From positions 255,665 to 319,664 of the forward strand of contig NW_025938158.1 in assembly GCF_000764305.2 (NCBI RefSeq): DNA of 64,000 nt. The letters run 5' to 3'. The position numbers and the translations under genes were made by a program. Below, one piece after another: positions 35,356-48,590 of the stretch (position 1 is its first letter; every line of letters starts with the position of its first letter). The DNA is from Hyalella azteca (taxonomy: Eukaryota; Arthropoda; Malacostraca; Amphipoda; Hyalellidae). A model generated the notes under the pieces. The model was given only the letters and a program-made list of their open reading frames with translations, was not told the origin of the DNA and did no database searches.

Positions 35356-37476
35356 AATAGAAGTCTACAGGACGTTGCGCTGCCAAGAGAATCTGACCAT
35401 ACAGCACGGCTGAGAGCCAGCATGAAGCAACTTATCATGTCGTATTTATGAATTAAATATGTTGAAATAAAATGGATATTATGAGGTCGAAGCAACCAGC
35501 ATTTTTTGTATGAAAGGAAAATTACTCTCAAAAATCACATTTGCTCATCGTCCTAATCAATAACTCCGGAGATACTTTGGAATTGACACAACATACAGAC
35601 ACAACATACAGACACAACATACAGATTGGAATTGACATACAGATTATACAACAATTGCATTAAATAATTAATATTACTGCAACGGTGCCGATATGACGTT
35701 TCCTGCGTGTCTCAGACGTAATCATTAGATAATACAATGACAAATATAGAAACATGCAGTTTCTCTTTCGATGTAAAATTTATCCATAAATATAATATAT
35801 ACAAATGAGTATATATTCATATTGATATTTTTTCTCATCCAGTAATCAAGATTACTATAATTATGAGCCGGATACGTTATTGATGAAGGGGTTTCAAACA
35901 GCATCATCACCGTGGCCACGTATGTTCAACAATCTCTTTTATTATACAAGAACTGCAATCTCAACTGGAGCTGAATCAATGTTTATTCAGCACGACGGAT
36001 TCATGCAAAAGTGATTCACGTCATCGAAGAATATAATCAACACAGTCAATCAGGAGTTGTCATTTTAGTTATTTTAGTTTCGATGCAAAGCGAATTCTCG
36101 CAAATTAATTAATTCGCCGGCATTTCGTTATCATTGTTCCTTGGACAAGTAAAGACGAAACAGGTATTAAGGAGAACGTATAAAAGGAAACGGTTAAAAT
36201 TTACCTAAATGATGGTTACCTCCTTTATTGTCTCTCTTCCGGTGCTATCTGATCTTCGCTCGTCTCTCTCTTCTTCCAAAAACTATAAACGCCGCGAGCA
36301 CAATCGCACACAGGCGCAAAATCCTACAAAGCTCGGAGTTTACATTATAGAAAAATGTAAACCAGCCAATTAAGAATAAAATAGTTTGCTAAGAATTAAT
36401 AATCTAAATAATTTTGTAGGAAGAAAAATGATTTGACTTTAGTAATTTTCCAAAAATAATAATCTTTATAATTATTAAAATGGGTCAAGAATGTCGATCG
36501 TATCATTACAACATGGAAAAAAGTCCGTGCCTGTCCACGTTTCAAGTCCTCACGGTAGAAATTAAAGCTCAACAGATTATAACATTTTTCGTGCCTCAGG
36601 TGAGTTATTGAAAAAAATGTATCAAAAAATCAAAATGAACAAAAATAAAAATTGAATTATGTGCACAAATTTTAAGGCCAAATATGACAGTGTTTTGATT
36701 ATTTGTCCGAATTAGGCGTGAAAACGTCCTTCAAGCTGGTCTCGGCGTCCGACGAATCAAGTGAACATTCGTGACACGAATATTTCCTTTGTATCTGAAA
36801 CACTTTTGTCATCCGTTGAATAGAACGCGGATAGCAAGGGACTCATGAATCCCAAATGCAATTCCGTGCAAGGTTTAGATGCGCGTGCTCCGAGAAACAA
36901 TTTATTTTTGGCGACTTTGTCGCAGTTCAAAAATTTCAACATGCAACAAGAAGGACAAAAGTTGCTGCGTAAAGCTTGTATTCACCATGACCATTGACCA
37001 GCTTCTTCAATTTTTTTTTACTTTAAACCTTGTTTCTAGCTTAGGGTCTGACTGTAACATTACAATATAGTCCTTAATGCAACCTTCATTTACTTTTTGG
37101 GAAGAATTTTAAGTTTTTTTAATTATTTTAAAATTCGCTAAGTTAGAGAATGTCATCATTTCTGATTGAACGTTAGCTGTGAGTTAATTGATGGTATGAA
37201 GCGGCTAAAAAATTTGGGATTAATTTGCTGTATCGCTTTACTTTTAATGAATTAGGATGGAGCACGCTATTGCGTAAGTAATATGGAAAGGGAAATTGAA
37301 AGGATTTTTTAGTGCAGTCACGGGGAAATTTCTAGTTGAATTGCCAACGTATTTGAAAAGGAAAAAATTCAGACACGAATGAACAGAGACTTTAAAATTC
37401 AAACAGAATTCTAGCCGATATCAAGTGAATTCATTAGTGGCGCTGAACTGCACCATACAGTTCGGCTTCAGGAAAG
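35356..37476. other. Gene-free stretch
   Basis: Mostly AT-rich. At 36513-36599 an ATG frame of 29 codons (MEKSPCLSTFQVLTVEIK at its start) runs in phase 0 to a strong donor, CAG|GTGAGT, making it a possible first exon. The neighbouring frame is open too, and there is no further support. 36230-36330 is pyrimidine-rich and then GC-rich, with no clear role. Confidence 0.35.
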
Positions 37477-37698
37477 TCACTTAGAACTTAGTTTTACCGA
37501 TACCTCAATGCCGTTAATAACCCACATAAAATTGATTGGTCTTATTGTCAAATAGCGATAGATTTCCTGCCGATGGCTCATACACCATTTTGCCAGGCCA
37601 AACGGGTCAGGTTGATCAACACAAAAGCAAAAAGTGGATTTATATTTAAAAAAGTCTCTTATTTCTGCAAGTGTATCGCAGTTGTTAGCACCGCTCAT
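37477..37698 (-). CDS. Possible small frame, cysteine- and tryptophan-containing
   Basis: A 73-codon minus-strand frame opening with ATG in a good context (GCGAAGATGAGCG). The translation starts MSGANNCDTLAEIRDFFKYK and includes CFCVDQPDPFGLAKWCMSHR. The composition looks more protein-like than most frames here. No family recognised and no splice partner certain; an upstream ATG piece ending at TTCAG|GTAATT lies at about 37731-37755. Confidence 0.22.
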   Translation of the reverse strand: MSGANNCDTLAEIRDFFKYKSTFCFCVDQPDPFGLAKWCMSHRQEIYRYLTIRPINFMWVINGIEVSVKLSSK

Positions 37699-39541
37699 CT
37701 TCGCCTTGCTTTTATGATTTTTTTTTGCGGTAATTACCTGAAGTAGGGCCTCTACGAAACATTGTGATAAATAAGGTATGAGTGAATTATTATCATATAG
37801 TCACCTGCTCCGTGGTGATTATATGCTCTTACCTTCAACCATGAATTGCCAAACCAACTTGAACCTTCGGTAGGAATAACATCAGAAATAAATGCACATT
37901 CGAGCTGCATTTACTCGAAGAAAGTCTAAGCCAAAACTACTTTAATTAACTAAGACGTTAATTAAAGCTATTTTTTATAGCTATTTACTAAGTGCATTTC
38001 AATAGATGAGACTAGCCATCACTGACTATTTGTTTCTAATATTATAAAAATGTTTGCTTGTTCACCAATCATATATTTATTATTGCCAGTTTTCATTTAT
38101 CTCGAATGACTTCAACAATAGATAACGTTAAAGGACGTTACGAAAATAAGAATTAGATACTAGAGTATCATTGAATTAAATACCAACTTAGTATAATACT
38201 ATAAGGGGAAAATATAAAAACTCAAAATGATAAATAGATGGATATTAACATACGTAAATACAAGCGAAAAAATTATTTATTCGTAAAATTTTGAGAATAA
38301 TTATGGAAATACTTTCCACCATGATCATAGCCGCAAGAAATAATAATTTAAATTTAAATAATAAAATAATGATGTATACCTCGTTTGACAGAAACTACTG
38401 ATCAAATTCTAGCTACAGTACGCTCAGTAAAGTTTTAAATTTAATTTGCAACGAAATTAAAAAAGTGCCTTGAGTTTCATTTAAATTACGTTTTTCTTTA
38501 CCCGAGTTGAGTTTACTCTTCATTAGAAGCCACCCTAATATTGCAAGAATAAGAGCGAGCGCCACAGAAGCCACCCTAATATTGCGTGCACTTGCGGTCT
38601 CATGAATGTCTAATGCTTGGATTCGTTCAAACGATTTGCATTCAGTGTGCGGAAATAGACCAGCTCGAGCTCGTTCATGCTCTTTGCTTGAACAAAATAA
38701 AACCAATTATTTACTCGGCTTCGTAAGTTGATTGTGTAACGCTTTATTTGTTCCGCTTTTTAGTTTTTTGTTTTATTGCACCATAACTTAATTTGAAAGT
38801 AAGTAACCGAGTTTAGGAATTGCTTCTTGTTATACTCGACTAACTTTAAATAAGGTATATTTCAAGAGAAAATCTCAGTATTTAAAATACATTTCCCGTG
38901 TAGAGCGACTAGAAGTTATTTTTGGAACGCAATTGCTAACTCTGAGTTTTGTTGCAATTCCCTAGAGTTGTTGTTATTGCACAGAATTTTGCTGCGAATA
39001 CATGATGACAGTTTTGAACTTTAACGATCTACGAATGAACAGCCGTTAATAACTTAATATTATAGCAGAGAATTTGCTTAGTGTTGGGGAAACTATACTA
39101 GTTTAACGTCAAAGGAAAAACAGAAGCTTGTCATACTTGGTTGTCCTCTTTTTTATTGATGAAAACTATTAAAAATTTTACAATACAGAAATGATTAATC
39201 TGTACAACTTCTGCAGAGTTCGGCCATTGAAACGATTTGAACCTCAAGGGAAAAACAGAAGCTTGTCATACTAAAGTGGTCGGCTTCCCTTTTCCATTGA
39301 GTGCGAGGGTAAAACAATATGGCGGTAGCAAGTTGCTAGTTCATAATTAAACTTAATGATTCCCATGCCATTTAAAAATAAAGTTATAAACTGCAGAATT
39401 TTTGCACTATAAACAATATTTGAATGAATATCAGCAATTAAGTCACACATAAACGCAAATATAAACTGACAAAATATTTTTCTATCAATTCTCATGTACA
39501 ATTTTTGTTCGAAGAATTTTTTTATTTTTGTACCAACTTTT
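37699..39541. other. Gene-free stretch
   Basis: AT-rich. A 45-bp tandem duplication (GAAGCCACCCTAATATTGC) lies at about 38525-38586. On the minus strand it creates a hydrophobic stretch within a 97-codon frame (38413-38706), which I regard as incidental. Confidence 0.45.
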
Positions 39542-39717
39542 TAGCGCATTTTCTCATTTATGGAAAAAATGCACTATTATTTTGTGCTCGCCATGTCCGT
39601 CCGTCCGTCTGTCTGTCTGTCTGTCCGTCTGTCCGTCCGTCCGTGACCTAAAGTTTTCGTCGACGAGAAAATGCGTTCTCTGTCACTTACTGCAGTGAGT
39701 ACTGAGTTATATTTTTT
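39542..39717 (+). mobile_element. Helentron-like non-autonomous element, copy C
   Basis: TAGCGCATTTTCTCATTTATGG at the 5' end, TGTGCTCGCCAT, about 13 GTCY units, AAGTTTTCGTCGACGAGAAA, the palindrome with one mismatch (ACTTACTGCAGTGAGT), and a T-rich end. The 3' inverted repeat has one substitution (GAGAAAATGCGTT). Confidence 0.75.
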
Positions 39718-40101
39718 ACTTTTCTCCACGCTTCGTTGAAAGATCCATTTTTCGGTCTCCGGTTCATACACTCCTTAATTTGGATCCTGGAGCCTTTCCA
39801 TCGCGCCGCTGTGTGTTTCGTAAGTCTGGGGGCCTTACGGTGAAGCCTCAACAGCAAATTCGGACTCTGAATAACAGCACACGGGATTTGGTGCCGCAGA
39901 TTTATGTGGTACGCTTGGCCTTATTTACCGTCGCCAGCAGTCTTTGCTCCAACACATTCAGAGGATTTTGACTCCCCAGGAATTCCAATATCGGTGAAAA
40001 TTAATGAATTTTATAAACGTCATTGTATAGGAAAGTCACATCATTCGAAAATATTATTCAAAATCCTGTTGATATTTAGTGTATTTAAGGCTAATCTATA
40101 A
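39718..40101. other. GC-richer coding-like patch, unresolved
   Basis: Frames on both strands read protein-like here. Plus: 39780-39971 (AFPSRRCVFRKSGG) and 39904-40101 (SEDFDSPGIPISVKINEFYK). Minus, 39977-39885: FLGSQNPLNVLEQRLLATVN. Each is broken by stops. It may be a decayed exon or transposon fragment beside element copy C. I cannot choose strand or family. Confidence 0.3.
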
Positions 40102-42056
40102 ATGTTTTAAAACGCCACCTTAAAAATTAAAAGAAAATCAGACGTACGTTACAACATTAATTCATTATTCAGATACGCGTACCCATATATTCTACTCACA
40201 TGAGCGTTGGACGAGTAGGAATGTCGCCGTAGAGTGGCTTATAATAATTCATGATAAAATAAGTAAATTTCCTCTCGCAATTACGGTGAGTTCAAAAGTT
40301 TTCAGCTCCATTGAAGCTTTCCTTTGAAATGAAGCTTTGAAATGCTGCGAGTTAAGCTATTTTTGAATAGTTTAAACATTATTTGAAAATTTACTAGGGG
40401 TCATTTGTAAAATTTAATAATAAACTTTTACCGTAATTCGATTCATAATTGAAATAATTACGTCATCTACTCGAAGTTTGAAGAGCTCGTATTCATTTCT
40501 GGGCAGTCTATTGCTGGAATTGGTAAAATAAGAATTTAGGACTGCTTGAACCCACACAAGCGAGTCTTCTAATAGCTAGATAATAGGCTAAGCTACGACA
40601 TCCGTCGCCGACTGTTATTACCCGAGAACTGCTCTTAAAATTGCACTCTAAATGCTCGCCAAATCCGCTCCATTGGTTGCTTACTTGCCAACGTCAGCAA
40701 AACCTTGGCAGCCGGTGACAAGTTTGAAAGTTTTCTCTTATGCGTTCCATGGCGAGACGCCAAGATAAGTTTAAAGCGCGTTGCCTAACATGAAATATCT
40801 ATGTTTGATTTTGTTGACGAGTCGGAAGGATTTTAAAAAGATTAGGTTAAAGGCTCCATGTATGAAATGTATTATTCCTTGCCGGGTTTTGTAGCTCACC
40901 GAGAAGCAAAAATTTCGAAACGCCCATAATTTTTCTAGATTCAGTATTTTTTGGTTTCAGGAGGCTATTTCATTTAAAATATGAATTCAATACAGGTTCC
41001 ACTGCGATTATCAATAATTAGATATATTATTAATATGTAAGGATTAGCTTCAATCGTAATAGATAAATATGTATCGATGCCAACTTTAAATGTTTACTGG
41101 TATTCTTCTTATATAAAAATTTTGTAATAATACTCATACAGAGCAACTTTAAATGCTAAGGTCCCTTAATTTCTAGTTCATGCTTCACGGTCAGCGTTAA
41201 AACTACCAGCGAAAATTTATTAAAAGTAGAATTTAATGTTTTAGTTATGAGTAGTAGAAATGGCCGACGTCAACCCTGAATAGTCAAAAATTAAGGGCAA
41301 TTAGCGTATGCGGTTAGAAATGTCGAGGAGGTGATTTGCAGTTCCTTCTTTAAAAAGTGTTCTGGTCCATACCATCATAATTATCTGGGGTCTTTCCAGG
41401 CCAGCTGGTCACAAAGACAAATCCTTTCTGAGTGTCGTTATGCATTGCATTGTTGCTATCTTTATTATACGCTGCCCTAGCCAATAGCATTCATCAGTAC
41501 CGTACACCGATATTAACATAGCGGTACATAACATAAGTCCATACTGTCCGCTGTAGCTTTTATTTCAGTTCAACACTGCTTCTCTGTGGTGCGGTTCTCT
41601 GCACTGGGTCGATCGTCGTGTACGGCTGCTCTGGGCAGTTCGATCTCTTTGGCTTGGTTCACTTCACATCACACTGCGTAGTACGTGCCAGTCTTATATT
41701 CTTTAATGCATGTCTATAGAAGCATTCACACCTGCCGTGCAAGACACGTGTCATACGAGTCATGGTCCATCCACGAGCAAGGCAAAAGATAGTTTAACCG
41801 GGACGTGACTGAAAAGATACCAACTATTTTTAATCCAAGTATACCAGATTGCCAGCTCAGCATACCAGATTTTAGCAAATATACCGAATCCAAAATATCC
41901 ATACCGGACACCATATCAACATACCAGACTTGAGAAATCTGCTATGTAAAAGTACCAGTTAGTAACGCTGCGTGACTAGCGTGGCACGTGATGCGAAAAG
42001 AATTGAAGTAAGAACGATCCGTTAATGCACACTGAACATGTGGATGTATCTGACAG
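40102..42056. other. Gene-free stretch
   Basis: Mostly unique DNA. An acceptor-like TTTTATTTCAG ends at 41570, and the GC-rich 130 bp after it is open in all three plus frames (36 to 48 codons), so no reading can be preferred. Confidence 0.4.
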
Positions 42057-42545
42057 GGTGACTATCATTTGACCGGACCGTGACTGGCATTTGACCGGAC
42101 CGTGACTGGCATATGACCGGACCGTGACTGGCATATGACCGGAACGTGACTGGCATATGACCGGACCGTGACTGACATTTGACCGGAATGTGACTGGCAT
42201 ATGCCCGGAACGTGACTGGCAAATGACAGGACCGTGTCTGGCTTATGACCAGGCCGTGACTGGCATTTGACCGGACCGTGACTGGCATATGACCGGACCG
42301 TGACTGACATTTTACCGGAACGTGACTGGCATATGACCGGACCGTGACTGGCATATGACCGGACCGTGACTGGCATATGATAGGACCTTGTCTGGCATAA
42401 GACCAGACCGTGACTGGCATATGACCGGACCGTGAGTGAGATTTGACCAGACCGTGACTGTCATTTTACCGGACCGTGACTGTCATTTTACCGGACCATG
42501 ACTGTCATTTTAGCGGACCGTGACTGACATTTTACCGGAACGTGC
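42057..42545. repeat. 22-bp minisatellite (GACCGGACCGTGACTGGCATAT)
   Basis: About 21 units, each with ACCGTGACTGGCATATGACC text and the palindrome CATATG. Rightmost units have TGTCATTTTACC variants. All three minus-strand frames stay open for about 75 to 130 codons, because no frame of the unit contains a stop and 22 is not a multiple of three. The resulting peptides repeat every 22 residues. I treat them as artefacts. Confidence 0.97.
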
Positions 42546-44072
42546 CCTGCAGTATGGTGTGAACAAAGCTTTTGTTTGTTTCCGAACGCTGCAGTCCCAG
42601 GCTACTCGGTAGTTCTGCAGCAATTCAGATGCTTGCTTGCTTTTCAGCAGTTCCGCAAAGTTTACGTTTACCGATCAGTCGTTAACACTCACCCCATTGT
42701 CTGATCGACCAAAAAAATTATGCCAGTAAGTTCTAAAATTTCTGATATTGTCCCCGCTGCTACTGACATCAATGCTATAATAATATTCGAGATATTGAGA
42801 TTTTACTGATATAAGCACAGGCGTTATTATAACAAAGTTTTTAGTGGCACCATTATCTCCTGAAAGTTTACGACTGAGTCAGCATCATGGAGAAATCGGT
42901 TTCATATAAAACTTAGAATACATTGATCGTTAAATTTATTACTGTAAATAAACTATACAGTACTCTGTTCCGAAAACATTTTTACATTTATATTTTTTAT
43001 TATTGACCAGAAAGTTATTCACGAAGAAATTGATAAAAGAGTACAGAATTACCACCATTACAAGTTTTTACCAATGAAGTCTGAGCCAGAAATAGCGGGG
43101 GTCATCGATAACAGGGAAAGCACATTTTTCTTTCAAATATGGAAAGAAAAAGCTACAAGGCGGTTAGTACATTTTTAACAATTTATTATTCTAGTTGAAG
43201 TTGTTTCAATCACTTTTGTGCAAGGAGATAAAATTTCAGCAGAAACTTGAATTAAAAGTTTAGCGGAAGTGAAATCCAGGCTACAGGTATTGACATGACG
43301 TGAATATTTAGAATGAAATTGCTAATATAATTGCCTATAATGGATTGATAATTGTTACAGACATCAATACAAGATCATATTCATATATAAATTCAGAGGA
43401 GTCGCTTCTTTCGTCACCAGGCAGTTGCTGCCTTATCTGACATAGTAACACAAGAATTAAAATTGTGTGTCCAATATTCTTCTTAATATGATATTTTTTC
43501 TTGTTGTAATGAATTTGCTTGATACATGCAGAAAAGCGAATAAATGTTAGGTGCAGAGACATTTGTTTTTGCAAGATTTATAATTATTGTAAATATTTTC
43601 TGGAGACCGTCCGAGAACCGCAGGAGTCTCATAGTTACGGCGCCCTTGAGTTTGTGCATTTATAATTTATGAAAAGACTTTGGGGGATAATAAATTAATA
43701 TCTACGTAGTGCCTATATGCTGATTTTGCGTTAAAAGATTACTATTTGTAATTAACTGCGATAAAGTTGTTATTTTTCGACGGAAATAATGGTTTGACAA
43801 TTTTCGAAGCCTTCAAATTTTGTTTCTATAGTTGCATGGAAACGCACACGGCGGAAGATTTATATAATTCATAGTTATTCTTATAGTATTTATTCATAAG
43901 AGTTATGTATATATTAGAGTTAAAGTTATAGTTATATACCTATTTATACTTAAGACAGCAATATTCTTCGCTGTCGTCCCAGAGCACTACCATGTAAAGA
44001 GTATTTCTATAGGCTGGAAAACAAATGTCAAGCTGTTGCTGTACGAAATTCTAAGTTCATCTAGCCAGGCTG
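42546..44072. other. Gene-free stretch
   Basis: AT-rich unique DNA. A minus-strand 79-codon frame at 43335-43574 is unrecognised. Confidence 0.4.
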
Positions 44073-44080
44073 TATATAAG
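44073..44080 (+). promoter_or_regulatory. TATA-box candidate
   Basis: TATATAAG in GGCTGTATATAAGGGCCAAG, flanked by GC-richer DNA. About 160 bp downstream is an ATG (44235) that opens only 17 codons. The layout (TATA box, then about 150 bp without coding) would also suit a solitary long terminal repeat, but I could not find its ends. Confidence 0.3.
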
Positions 44081-45011
44081 GGCCAAGTTCTGGAAGGAGA
44101 GGTCTCTGGGTAGCTTTAATTCCGAAACTTCCGGCTCTTGCAAAAACGAACGTAACGAAGTTTATAATTCACAGCTTGCAGTGAACCGAGGAGTGGAAGC
44201 GACCAAGTGTAATAAGACTCTGATTGCGGAAATCATGGAGATAATTACTGAATTACTTCATTTAGATTTGAGGCCATGTTGTTGTTGAGCAATTAATTAA
44301 TTTTTATTTTGAGCTAAAAAGTTGTAATTTATTTCAACAATGCGGAAAACTTAGGCCATGATGTTTACCAAGGTGTATTATTTATGCATGGTTTGAAATT
44401 CCGATAAACTTAGAATTTCAAAGCTCGAATTGAAGCAGAAAACAAGATCCTTCAATAAAAAAACATAGGCAGAAACGCAACTTAAATCGGATTCGGAACT
44501 ATTGGAATAGATAATTTTGTTAGGATTGGTTATTTGGCCCCAATCAATCCCTCTATTTTAACGATTGTACCATTGATCCCTATATGAGCCATAAATAATG
44601 AAGCTGTTTCTATAGGTTACACTATGCATATAGAATGAAATGGTATCAAATAATTTACACACATGTAAATAGCTTAATGCTTTGCTATATAGTCTAGATT
44701 TCTTCACAACAATTTTCTTGATGCTCGAAAATAAACGCGAGGTTAACTCAGAACCTTCACTTTAAAAAATCAATTAGAATCGAACGCAACCTGAGTGCAA
44801 ATATGGCACGAATTATTAAAAATTAGTTCTCCAACAGGTAAAGTTCAGGAAATGAAGGAAAGCTCACAACATGAAGCAGAAATTGAGCAAATAAATTCTT
44901 CTTAAAATGGGAGAAGCAAACTGGTGTTCTATAAATCGCATGATCGCTTCTGCTGAAGAATTAGGAGTAATAGGCCTATTAAAATAATCTGTTTAATAAT
45001 ACTAGCTCAAA
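44081..45011. other. Gene-free stretch
   Basis: Unique DNA; nothing else recognised. Confidence 0.4.
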
Positions 45012-45489
45012 CTCACGAATGCGGAGTATGCAATCATTTAGCTTGGACTAGAGGCCATTTTTCAGGCAAATAATTATGCATTTTCTGTCATACTCACCCT
45101 ACCAGCAATGATTTAATAACGCAAATAAATATATCGGTATAATTAAAGACCTTCTACGCACGATTTGGGTCAACGATTAACAGTAGTTGTGCGCTATTAT
45201 CCGTTAGAATAAAGGCACCTTTTCCAGAGCAGCAACTTGATCACATGCTACTCACGAATGCGGAGTATGCAATCATTTAGCTTGGAATAGAGGTCATTTT
45301 TATGCCAAATAATTATGCATTTTCTGTCATACTCACCCTACCAGCAATGATTTAATAACGCAAATAAATATATCGGTATAATTAAAGACCTTCTACGCAC
45401 GATTTGGGTCAACGATTAACAACAGTTGTGCGCTGTTATCCGTTAGAATAAAGGCACCTTTTCCAGAGCAGCAACTTGATCACATGCTA
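45012..45489. repeat. 239-bp tandem duplication
   Basis: Two head-to-tail copies starting CTCACGAATGCGGAGTATGC (45012 and 45251) with fewer than about ten differences, so quite recent. The unit ends GATCACATGCTA, and the first bases of a third copy follow. Confidence 0.95.
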
Positions 45490-48065
45490 CTCACATGTCA
45501 TCGTAACTTAACCTGCAGATGCACTAGATGCCGACACGCACTCTGCTCACAGAGAACGCATGTACTTCAAAGCATCTCGCTTAAGTTATACCCTATGATT
45601 AGCCTATTTGCACGGACATTTCAAGCGTGATCTAGGTCCGTAATCCGCCTAATGCAACCTTATCGACATCCAACGCCTAGTTCCGCAACAGAAGTCGGGC
45701 GTGCGTGAATGCAGTTTTTCGTGTAAATGTTTTTGCAAGTTTTGCACTTGATAAAAATCATAGCAAGTTACTGAGAGAATACAGGCATTTGGTATCATTT
45801 GTAGAACGATCCACCGAATAACGCATTATTTGTTCAAATGAGGAGATAACACGTAGTGTTCTAACAGGCGAACTTTCCAGCTCTCCGCAACATGAAAGAT
45901 AAACTATTGGAAAAAAGTGAGGTAAACGAGGTGCTTGCTTAGCTGATTATACTTGCTGTCGTGTGATTAGACGCTTGCATTTAAACGATTGCGGTATAAT
46001 AAGTCCGCTTACGTATCATGTCATCGACACTTACGTGAAATGATACGTAAACGTATCATGAAATGTATCGCTTACGTATCATGTCATTTACCCAGTTAGT
46101 GAATAAGCTAGAATTGAAGTTTGATGCAAGATAACTGAATATTGCTAACGTTCCAATTGCTCGAGGAGTTCTTCTCAGTTTAATAATAAAGGCATAGCCC
46201 GAAACGTTCTGTTTTATTTATCTAGGACTTCTATTCAGTAAAATGTTTTATGCAACTTTTTTGGTTTTAGCCTTTATTCTGAAACGTTCCAATTGCATTT
46301 TGTATTGATCTCGTGTAATAAATATCGTCCTAAATAAATGATCAGCCGTTAGTCAAGGATTATTGAGAGCTCTGAAGTTGCCAAACGCAAAATTTCTGAA
46401 ACAATTTGTAATGAAACGACATAAAGTGCATGCTGCATTAGCTAAAGCATCTCACCAGAAATAAATATTCAAATTTCTTGTATTCCATCCATTTTTCTTA
46501 TACCTGACGATAGAAAACAATATTTTATTAATAAAACGCCGTGATGGAATTCTAATTCAGTCAACAATAATAACAGGCTCCAGGCATCAGTCAACTAAAC
46601 AATAAAAAACGAATATTATGGCGGAAAAAGTCGCCGTTTCCATGATATCACATTGCAACTATTATGTTCTTAGTACATTAATATTATTACATAGCTTAGT
46701 TCTGTGCATTCATTCCCAACGGTGTAGAACATAATGTATGCTCAGTTGTACGGCTTTGAATGTTATATTGTTTGTCCAAAGAGCCGCACAGGCTAGCGCT
46801 TGATTAAATGCTTCATTCGACCCTAAAGTTTAATGAGTGAACGTCACTTTGAACGAACCTGACAAAGTCTAAATAACAAAGAGATACTTGCCCAGCAGTA
46901 GGCACATTCTCGGAAATTCGTTTAGTTTTACCTTAAAAACGGAAATAATTCAACACAAAGCGCTGTTCCTGTCGGGATTTAGCGACACTTATCATAAAAA
47001 CCTCGTATCGCTCAAAATTTACGTCAAAAGTTAACGGCATTAACGTGAAAGTTTTTGTTGGACTTGCCAACCACTCAGAGTTTTGCTTTAAAAATAAACC
47101 ATTTGAGTAGAAGCGTAAAGCCGATGTATGTGAAACTCCTAAGAGCTTATTGAAATTTCGTGAATGATTCAAATATAATATTTTTTTTTCAAGATTTCGG
47201 AACGTTTCATTAAAAGTGGAATTATTCTAATTATCAAGTTGTATGGGGCTTAGCGCTCAAAGAACTTTATTTAGCGCTGTAACTTCATTTGGATAATTTG
47301 GAATTTAGAATCTATTTTGAATTTATTAAAGAGGTTTTGCACAAATGCCCAGTCTCAAACATTTGTAGTTTTGTAGAAGCTTCAACAAAATTTAGAATGC
47401 CTAATATAATTGGATACCATGCATAGTCACCGCTGAAATTCGTTACTATACGAGGTACTTTTATTGTATAGTGCAGCACACAGGCGATGTCAAAGGAAAA
47501 ATACATTTGTACCTAGTGTTAGGGTAATGACACATAATTTCTGAAAAACTGGAACAAACCCATATTTAACTACCGTCAACTCGACATTTTTGTTTTTAAT
47601 TGAATCCACCACCATATAAGACCGTATTGTAAAGAATGAATATAAAATAAAAAAGTCACATAACTTTCGGAAGCTTGATAGGCTCCTACGACTTCATTTG
47701 GAAAGTTTCATTCAAAACTTCCACAGTAGTTCGGGAGAGATTTTTATGTCACGTCAAACTGGAAAATCTATAACCGCGAAAATGTTCAAAGAATTGCGCG
47801 CATGAACGAATAACGAATGAAGTCGAATAGATATCTCGTAACCTAAATACGAACAGAGTTGATTTGATTTAGTGTATGATGTTTTATAAAAAATTCAGAA
47901 CTTTCGAACCAATTGCTTGGTCACTGTGAACTGTGGCAAGGACAGCCAGTCTGTCAAACAACTGGGAAGGAAACAAAAATCTATACACATTCTTTGAAAG
48001 AAATAATACGAGTTAATACGAGTTAATACCCAAAGGTGCATTTAAATGTGTTAATCATTGTAAAA
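45490..48065. other. Gene-free stretch with a TTACGTATCATG cluster
   Basis: 45490-45720 is GC-richer without a clear frame. At 46009-46086 the motif TTACGTATCATGTCAT appears twice with related inverted copies. ATGATACGT (46040-46048) and ACGTATCAT (46051-46059) form a 9-bp inverted repeat with a 2-nt centre. A minus-strand 79-codon frame at 46933-47172 is unrecognised. Confidence 0.5.
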
Positions 48066-48590
48066 AGACTTTCAAATAAGAAGTATTTCAAACATGAAGA
48101 CTTTCAAACATGAAGACTTTCAAACATGAAGTCTTTCAAACATGAAGTCTTTCAAGCATGAAGTCTTTCAATTCTTTCAAACATGACTTCTTTCAAACAT
48201 GACGTCTTTCAAAAATGACGTCTTTCAAACATGACGTCTTTCAAACATGACGTATTTCACACATGACGTCTTCCAAACATGACGTCTTCCAAACACGAAG
48301 TCTTTCAAACAAGAAGTCTTTCAAACATGAAGTCGTTCAAACATGAAATCTTTCAAACATGAAGTCTTTCAAACACGAAGTCTTTCAAACACGAAGTCTT
48401 TCAAACATGAAGTCTTTCAAACATGAAGTCTTCAAACATGAAGTCTTTCAAACATGAAGTCTTTCAAACATGAAGTCTTTCAAACATGAAGTCTTCCAAA
48501 CATGAAGTCTTTCAAACATGAAATCTTTCAAACTTGAAATCTATCAAACTTGAAATCTTTCAAACATAAAGGATTTCAAATATGAAATCT
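48066..48590. repeat. 16-bp minisatellite (TCTTTCAAACATGAAG)
   Basis: About 33 units. A block of TGACG-type variants occupies about 48180-48295, between stretches of TGAAG type, showing local homogenisation of variants. Confidence 0.97.

Noticed and set aside
38413..38706. Membrane protein with one hydrophobic helix (minus strand)
   Set aside because: The hydrophobic stretch is produced by a 45-bp tandem duplication and no other support exists.
39577..39771. 64-codon minus frame with a TDRRTDRQTDGRTD run
   Set aside because: Translated microsatellite of element copy C.
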